From Campylobacteraceae bacterium (GTDB lineage Bacteria; Campylobacterota; Campylobacteria; Campylobacterales; Campylobacteraceae), in NCBI GenBank assembly GCA_031274495.1, contig JAISQB010000052.1, positions 1-45,887 of the forward strand: a stretch of DNA of 45,887 nt, written 5' to 3'. Shown here piece after piece: positions 43,434-45,887 of the stretch; position 1 is the stretch's first letter, and the number at the start of each line of letters is the position of its first letter. The translations under genes and the position numbers were made by a program. A model generated the notes under the pieces. It did no database searches, had not been told where the DNA came from, and was given only the letters and a program-made list of their open reading frames with translations.

Positions 43434-45019
43434 CAAAGCCCCCTATACTCTTCGTAATTACCCTTGAAATCCTCTATACTGCCATCGTCTCTTATCTTAA
43501 TGATACGGTTGGCAAACGCGTCGATAAGCTCCCTATCGTGCGTCACGCAGATGACGACGCCTTCGAACTTATACAAAGCCTCGCCCAGAGCGATGATAGC
43601 CTCCAAATCAAGGTGGTTGTTTGGCTCGTCAAGTATCAAAAAGTTGCCCCGCTCTAACATCACTTTTGAGAGCATTATGCGGTGTTTTTCGCCGCCGCTT
43701 ATGGATTTGACGCTCTTTTTCTGCTCTTCGCCCGAAAATAGCATCCGCCCCAAGCACTTTCGTATCTCATCCAAATCCTTCTTATCGTCAAACTGTTGCA
43801 GCCACTCGAAAAGCTCCATATCCCCCGTGATGATATCGGTCGTATCCTGCGGAAAGTAGCTCGTCTCTATCGTCGCCCCCCAAAATATCTTGCCGCTATT
43901 TGGGAAAAGTTCGTGCGTCAAAAGCTTGCAAAGCGTACTTTTACCGATACCGTTCGCGCCGATAAGGGCTATCTTGTCGCCTTTCTCGACTTTTATATTG
44001 ATATCTTTTAAGACCTCTTTGCCGTTGTATGAGAAGGAGAGATTTTCGATATTTAAGACTTCATTGCCGATGTCGCGCTTTTTTCTGAAAACTATACTTG
44101 GCTCCCTGCGCGAAGAGGTCTGAAGCTCTGAAATATCCAACTTTTCAAGCTGTTTTTGGCGGCTTGTAGCCTGTCTTGCTTTTGAGGCGTTCGCGCTAAA
44201 TCGGCGTATGAAGCCCTCCAAATCCTCTTTTTCTTTGAGCTTTCTCTCCCTATCCATCTCAAGCTGTTTTTGTGTGAGCGTGGAGGCGATATACCAGTCG
44301 TCGTAGTTGCCGCTAAACTCTCTTATCTTTTTAAAATCCACATCCAAGATATTGGTAACTACGGAGTTTAGAAAGTGCCTGTCGTGCGATATGACGACCA
44401 TCGTGCCGCTGTGGCGGTTGAGTTCGTTTTCAAGCCACGAGATAGCCTCTATGTCGAGGTTGTTGGTGGGTTCGTCCAAAAATAGAATATCAGGTTTTGG
44501 AAAGAGCACCTGCGCCAAAAGCACTTTAAACTTTTCAGCACTCGTGGTCTGTTTCATAAGCTCATCGTGCCTTGAAACATCAAAGCCCAAATCCTCCAAA
44601 ATCTTCTCTATCGTCACCTCATACTCGTAACTTGGGTCCTCTTCGGCGCAGATGATTTCAAGTTCGGCTAAGCGGTTGTTCACGCTCTCATCTTCAAAAT
44701 CGCCGCTCTCGTATAGTTTCTCTTTCTCTTTTACGGCGTCGTAAAGCCTTTTGTTGCCGTAAAGAACGGCGTCTTTTATACTGAAATCCTCAAAGGCAAA
44801 TTGGTTTTGACCCAAAACGCCCACTTTTAGGGCGCTATTGATCGCCACATTGCCCGAGCTTGGCTCCAGTTCGCCTGATAAAATCTTTAAAAATGTACTC
44901 TTACCCGCACCATTCGCGCCGATAAGCCCGTAACGCTTCCCGCCGTCAAGTTTAAGACTTATATCTTCAAATAAAATCTGCCCTGCAAATCTCATCGTAA
45001 TATTGTTTATCTGTACCAT
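43433..45019 (-). CDS. ybiT: ABC-F ATPase, YbiT-like
   Basis: A 528-aa soluble protein with two ATPase domains. Walker A GANGAGKS lies at 34-41 and GANGIGKS near 358; LDEPTNNLD and LDEPNNHLD are the Walker B regions. SISGGEKHR is the second signature, while the first is degenerate (TTSAEKFK), as in YbiT. A charged linker (ERKLKEKEDLEGFIRRF) joins them. ABC-F proteins act on the ribosomal E site; some give antibiotic resistance, but this subgroup is mostly housekeeping. The ATG at 45019 (MVQINNITM) fits the family better than the extension to 45070. Confidence 0.9.
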   Translation of the reverse strand: MVQINNITMRFAGQILFEDISLKLDGGKRYGLIGANGAGKSTFLKILSGELEPSSGNVAINSALKVGVLGQNQFAFEDFSIKDAVLYGNKRLYDAVKEKEKLYESGDFEDESVNNRLAELEIICAEEDPSYEYEVTIEKILEDLGFDVSRHDELMKQTTSAEKFKVLLAQVLFPKPDILFLDEPTNNLDIEAISWLENELNRHSGTMVVISHDRHFLNSVVTNILDVDFKKIREFSGNYDDWYIASTLTQKQLEMDRERKLKEKEDLEGFIRRFSANASKARQATSRQKQLEKLDISELQTSSRREPSIVFRKKRDIGNEVLNIENLSFSYNGKEVLKDINIKVEKGDKIALIGANGIGKSTLCKLLTHELFPNSGKIFWGATIETSYFPQDTTDIITGDMELFEWLQQFDDKKDLDEIRKCLGRMLFSGEEQKKSVKSISGGEKHRIMLSKVMLERGNFLILDEPNNHLDLEAIIALGEALYKFEGVVICVTHDRELIDAFANRIIKIRDDGSIEDFKGNYEEYRGL

Positions 45020-45160
45020 TATGTCCGCTTTATTTTGTATTAAAAGCGCTATTGTAGCAGACAAAGCCAAAAATAAAAATACAAACGCGTCAAGCGTGGC
45101 GGACTATTGTCGACAGAGCGAAGCGAGATTGCCCGTTTTATAAGTTTGACCGATTCCCAC

Positions 45161-45245
45161 GGATTGCTGCACAATCCCAAGAGACGACAAAGAGAAAAAC
45201 CATTCCCGCATAAAGCACGTCAATCACTATGATGTGCGGGAATGG
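45161..45245. repeat. Palindromic repeats between the ABC-F gene and the third adhesin gene
   Basis: GGATTG/CAATCC (45161-45166 with 45172-45177) is a small hairpin; CCATTCCCGCA/TGCGGGAATGG (45200-45210 with 45235-45245) is an 11-bp stem with a 24-nt loop, followed by CGG. The adjacent GAGCGAAGCGAG (45117-45128) is shared with the element at 223-405. These belong to the intergenic repeat family of the window's left end. No gene is seen in 45071-45257. Confidence 0.65.
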
Positions 45246-45257
45246 CGGTGCAACAAA

Positions 45258-45887
45258 CTACCAATCTACCTTCATTTGAGTTTTATTACCCGGGATTACA
45301 TCTATGACGCTGCCGGTTACATTGCCTTTGCTCACACCCCCCTTTCCTGCCCATCCGCCAGGGACTCCGATGAATTCCACTTTAAAGCTTGAGTTTGTGG
45401 CGGTGGGATTTAGCTTATCGTGTATGAGCCATGTATCAGGCAAAGTGTGAACCGTATCGGCATGCGGTGTAGAGCCTGAAATATTTCTGAGAGTTATATT
45501 GGATATGCCGTTTCTAAGGAGTATTGATGTTGTATTAATTTCCACACTTTTACCTTTTTTGTTAGGAATATATCCGGTAGAGATAGGGATATATCCTTGA
45601 TCCATACTGCTATGCTTTGAATTAAGATAAAAGTCAGTATAGTCCATATTTATATCAGAAAAGCTTAGACTATAAGTAGTTTTGTTGCAGGTACGACAAA
45701 AGAGTTCATACCTCACTTCGGCGCTTATCGGGCTCTCTCCTTTGTAGTTATCTATAAAAACTTTACCGTAAAAGAATGTGAGGTTGCCCCCTTCCATGGT
45801 GACATTTGCCTTATGAACGTTTAAATCAAAGATATCTGTATTGTTTACGGCAAAATCAGCCAAAGAGGTGCTAAAGGGCTCCTCGCC
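45258..45887 (-). CDS. Large secreted adhesin-like protein (paralogue 3), C-terminal part only
   Basis: The reading frame is open from the stop at 45258 to the window edge; the first residues seen (GEEPFSTSLADFAV) align with GENPFNTSLSNYRV of paralogue 2, so the gene starts outside the window. The 209 visible residues match the ends of the other two: GNLTFFYGKVFIDNYKGE, SLSFSDINM, DTWLIHDKLNP, VPGGWAGKGG and final GNKTQMKVDW. A TTG at 45863 is inside the gene, not a start. It is oriented opposite to paralogues 1 and 2. Confidence 0.85.
   Translation of the reverse strand, partial: GEEPFSTSLADFAVNNTDIFDLNVHKANVTMEGGNLTFFYGKVFIDNYKGESPISAEVRYELFCRTCNKTTYSLSFSDINMDYTDFYLNSKHSSMDQGYIPISTGYIPNKKGKSVEINTTSILLRNGISNITLRNISGSTPHADTVHTLPDTWLIHDKLNPTATNSSFKVEFIGVPGGWAGKGGVSKGNVTGSVIDVIPGNKTQMKVDW

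Noticed and set aside
45258-45863. A complete 201-aa protein starting at TTG 45863
   Set aside because: The frame and its homology continue upstream to the window edge, so this is the end of a larger gene.

Overview
The window is a chromosomal segment of a bacterium of the phylum Campylobacterota (order Campylobacterales; the genus cannot be fixed, but a free-living sulfur/nitrate-type relative is as likely as a host-associated one). The main reason is a long minus-strand gene array in the order yajC-secD-secF-(small membrane protein)-leuS-lptE-folC-csd1-ccmA-mfd, which is the order I know from Helicobacter pylori and, in large part, Campylobacter jejuni. A MagIII-type DNA glycosylase and an lnt gene divergent from yajC fit the same group.

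Layout. (1) 1-995: non-coding, dense in palindromic dispersed repeats, one compound inverted-repeat element, a 41-bp tandem repeat and a conserved leader. (2) 996-12143: two tandem paralogous genes for very large secreted proteins (about 1350-1375 aa; signal peptide, EF-hand-like loop in an SdrD-B-like module, GEVED-like region, conserved Trp C-terminus). The second is translationally coupled to three prepilin-like genes resembling MshD, MshO and MshP, so the large protein is probably the MshQ-like surface or tip component of an MSHA-type type IV pilus. The intervening region 5058-5969 holds more palindromes, a canonical G-quadruplex motif and a leader homologous to the one before the first gene. 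(3) 12197-14381: long-form ribosome hibernation factor and an exported Sel1/Hcp-like cysteine-rich repeat protein. (4) 14519-29424 (minus): fifteen genes with no gap above 9 nt: HIT, radical SAM, MagIII, YmdB, DUF815 ATPase, Mfd, CcmA, Csd1-like, FolC, LptE, LeuS, membrane protein, SecF, SecD, YajC. (5) 29406-30707 (plus): Lnt. (6) 30952-34323 (minus): argB-cutA-thrC-kdsB. (7) 34463-37921 (minus): an LplT-PlsC-acyl-ACP synthetase fusion. (8) 38175-40035 (plus): N-carbamoylputrescine amidase and an amidohydrolase. (9) 40082-45019 (minus): a second, larger Sel1/Hcp-like protein, then an ABC-F/YciI/FGE-like lipoprotein operon. (10) 45258-45887 (minus): the C-terminal end of a third large adhesin paralogue that runs off the window.

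Themes. Much of the core is envelope biology: Sec export (SecDF-YajC), lipoprotein acylation (Lnt), LPS assembly and KDO activation (LptE, KdsB), cell-shape control (CcmA, Csd1) and phospholipid repair (LplT-Aas). The accessory parts are surface-oriented and repetitive: three adhesin paralogues and two Sel1 paralogues are placed in mirror order on opposite strands around the conserved core, so homologous recombination could invert the interior. I found no tRNA, rRNA, CRISPR array, insertion sequence or prophage gene. The most interesting unexplained material is the adhesin/minor-pilin locus with its conserved leader, the upstream G-quadruplex motif and the palindromic repeats around it.
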